From: Sulfuritalea sp.
GTDB taxonomy: Bacteria > Pseudomonadota > Gammaproteobacteria > Burkholderiales > Rhodocyclaceae
Length of the DNA: 7,394 nt
Reading direction: 5' to 3'
Assembly: GCA_026399445.1 (NCBI GenBank)
Contig: JAPLRA010000058.1
Span: 1-7,394, forward strand
Shown here: in pieces, positions 6,241-7,394 of the stretch
How the letters are laid out: each line of letters opens with the position of its first letter
How positions within the stretch are numbered: position 1 is the stretch's first letter
Program-made: the position numbers and the translations under genes
The notes under the pieces: generated by a model
What the model saw: the letters and a program-made list of their open reading frames with translations, nothing else
Databases searched by the model: none
What the model was told of the DNA's origin: nothing

Positions 6241-6875
6241 GATATTTTCTTCGACTCGCCGCCATTGCCGGCATTGCCGGCCTCATGCTCGCCGCCACTG
6301 CGGCGCGCGCGGAAAAAGCTGACCGCGACAAACCGGTCAATATTGAAGCCGACCGGGTTTCCGTCGATGACGTGAAGAAGGTCCAGGTCTTCGAAGGCAA
6401 CGTGCAACTGGTCAAGGGCACGTTGATCATCCGTGCCGAGCGCATCGTCGTCACCCAGGACGACGACGGCTATCAACGCGGCGTCGCCACCGGCACCGCC
6501 AGCACACCGCCGCGCTTCAAGCAGAAGCGCGAGGGCCAGGACGACTACATCGAGGGCGAAGGCGAACGCATCGAGCACGATGCCAAGGCCGAGAAGACCG
6601 AATTCTTCAATCACGCCTGGGTCAAGAGCGGTCTCGACGAGGTTCGCGGCCAGTTCATTTCCTATGACGCGAGGACTGAGAACTACTTTGTCACCAGCGG
6701 CGCCAACGGCACGCGCGCGAAGCCGGGCAGTACTGATCGTGTACGCGCCGTGATCCAGCCGAAGAACAAGGACGCCGCCACGCCGCCTGCATCCGCGCGC
6801 CCCGCTGCGACCATGGCACCTGTGCTGAAAGGCGCCCAGACCATCGCCACCCCCCGCCAGGAGACCGCGCAGTGA
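6237..6875 (+). CDS. lptA: LPS transport periplasmic protein LptA
   Basis: Periplasmic bridge protein that carries LPS from LptC to the outer-membrane LptD/E complex. It has 212 residues. A Sec signal peptide covers residues 1-25, with likely cleavage after ARA, before EKADRDKP. The OstA/LptA domain follows (about 30-170): INIEADRV-type opening NIEADRVSVDDVKKVQVFEG, NVQLVKGTLIIRAERIVV, then YIEGEGERIEHDAKAEKTEFF and the VRGQFISYDARTENYFV strand. The last ~40 residues are Ala/Pro/Thr-rich and probably disordered. ATGA overlaps the lptC stop by 4 bases. The gene appears complete. Confidence 0.94.
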   Translation: MRYFLRLAAIAGIAGLMLAATAARAEKADRDKPVNIEADRVSVDDVKKVQVFEGNVQLVKGTLIIRAERIVVTQDDDGYQRGVATGTASTPPRFKQKREGQDDYIEGEGERIEHDAKAEKTEFFNHAWVKSGLDEVRGQFISYDARTENYFVTSGANGTRAKPGSTDRVRAVIQPKNKDAATPPASARPAATMAPVLKGAQTIATPRQETAQ

Positions 6876-7394
6876 GTTACGAAAACATCCTCGTCGAAAC
6901 GCGCGGCAAGGTCGGGCTCATCACGCTCAACAGGCCCAAGGCCATGAACGCCCTCAACGACACGCTGATCGACGAACTCGGCGCCGCGCTCGACAGCTTC
7001 GAAGCCGATGCGAACATCGGCTGCATCGTCATCACCGGCTCGGAGAAGGCCTTCGCGGCGGGCGCCGACATCGGCGCCATGGCCGGCTGGAACTTCATGG
7101 ACGTCTACAAGGCCAATTACATCAGCCGCAACTGGGACCGTATCATCCGCTGCCGCAAGCCGATCATCGCCGCAGTGGCCGGCTTTGCGCTGGGCGGTGG
7201 CTGCGAACTGGCGATGATGTGCGACATGATCTATGCGGCAGACACAGCCAAATTCGGTCAGCCCGAGATCAAACTCGGCATCCTCCCCGGCGCCGGTGGC
7301 ACCCAGCGCCTGCCGCGCGCCGTGGGCAAGGCCAAGGCCATGGACATGTGCCTCACCGCCCGCTTCATCGACGCCCAGGAGGCTGAGCGCGCCG
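6872..7394 (+). CDS. Enoyl-CoA hydratase (crotonase family), cut by window edge
   Basis: Hydrates trans-2-enoyl-CoA to 3-hydroxyacyl-CoA in fatty-acid or aromatic-acid beta-oxidation. The 174 visible residues (of about 258 in the family) start SYENILVETRGKVGLITLNR. The oxyanion-hole motifs are FAAGADIGAM (61-70) and GFALGGGCEL (104-113). Both catalytic glutamates are present: Glu112 in GGGCELAMMCD and Glu132 in FGQPEIKLGILPGAGGTQRL. It therefore looks like a true hydratase, PaaF/EchA type, although the substrate cannot be told. The GTG start at 6872 is supported by AGGAG at 6859-6863 (8-base spacing) and by a GTGA overlap of 4 bases with the lptA stop. Its position is odd: lptB (the ABC ATPase) and then rpoN usually follow lptA. 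Confidence 0.93.
   Translation, partial: MSYENILVETRGKVGLITLNRPKAMNALNDTLIDELGAALDSFEADANIGCIVITGSEKAFAAGADIGAMAGWNFMDVYKANYISRNWDRIIRCRKPIIAAVAGFALGGGCELAMMCDMIYAADTAKFGQPEIKLGILPGAGGTQRLPRAVGKAKAMDMCLTARFIDAQEAERA

Overview
GC-rich chromosomal DNA, most likely from a betaproteobacterium (Rhodocyclales- or Nitrosomonadales-like). This rests on codon use and on the block kef-type antiporter / kdsD-kdsC-lptC-lptA, which is typical of that class. The placement is inference; there is no rRNA or other taxonomic marker. No tRNA, CRISPR array or insertion sequence was found, and no gene-free stretch exceeds about 230 bases.

Left part (1-2166). A membrane sensor histidine kinase runs leftwards and loses its C-terminal ATPase domain at the window edge. 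Its reading frame is open from about 1362 to base 1; the methionine-started frames overlapping it are shadows. It is divergent from a type IV pilin-like gene (1592-2120). The 229 bp between them carry a well-organised putative sigma-54 promoter: a -24/-12 element at 1534-1549, an IHF-like site at 1503-1515 and a large imperfect dyad centred about 107 bp before the predicted start site. A 17-base palindrome abuts the -24 box. The pilin gene is broken: it has a +1 frame change after the KGQE motif and appears to lack the region that normally follows the N-terminal helix. A tetraloop hairpin separates it from the next, convergent gene.

Middle (2166-4232). A complete KefB/KefC-type CPA2 cation/proton antiporter with a C-terminal NAD-binding RCK domain runs leftwards. 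It is divergent from kdsD, and the two promoters overlap.

Right part (4224-7394). A tightly packed rightward operon holds kdsD (arabinose-5-phosphate isomerase), a kdsC-like gene (KDO-8-phosphate phosphatase), lptC and lptA, then the start of an enoyl-CoA hydratase. Every junction overlaps by 1 or 4 bases. kdsD and kdsC make KDO for the LPS inner core, and lptC and lptA carry LPS across the periplasm. Two things are unusual. The KdsC product lacks the N-terminal segment with the catalytic Asp-x-Asp motif although its frame is intact. The slot where lptB normally follows lptA holds a crotonase-family gene instead.

I see no clearly new multi-gene system. The points most worth checking are the missing catalytic segment in kdsC, the damaged pilin gene behind an intact-looking sigma-54 promoter, and the crotonase replacing lptB.
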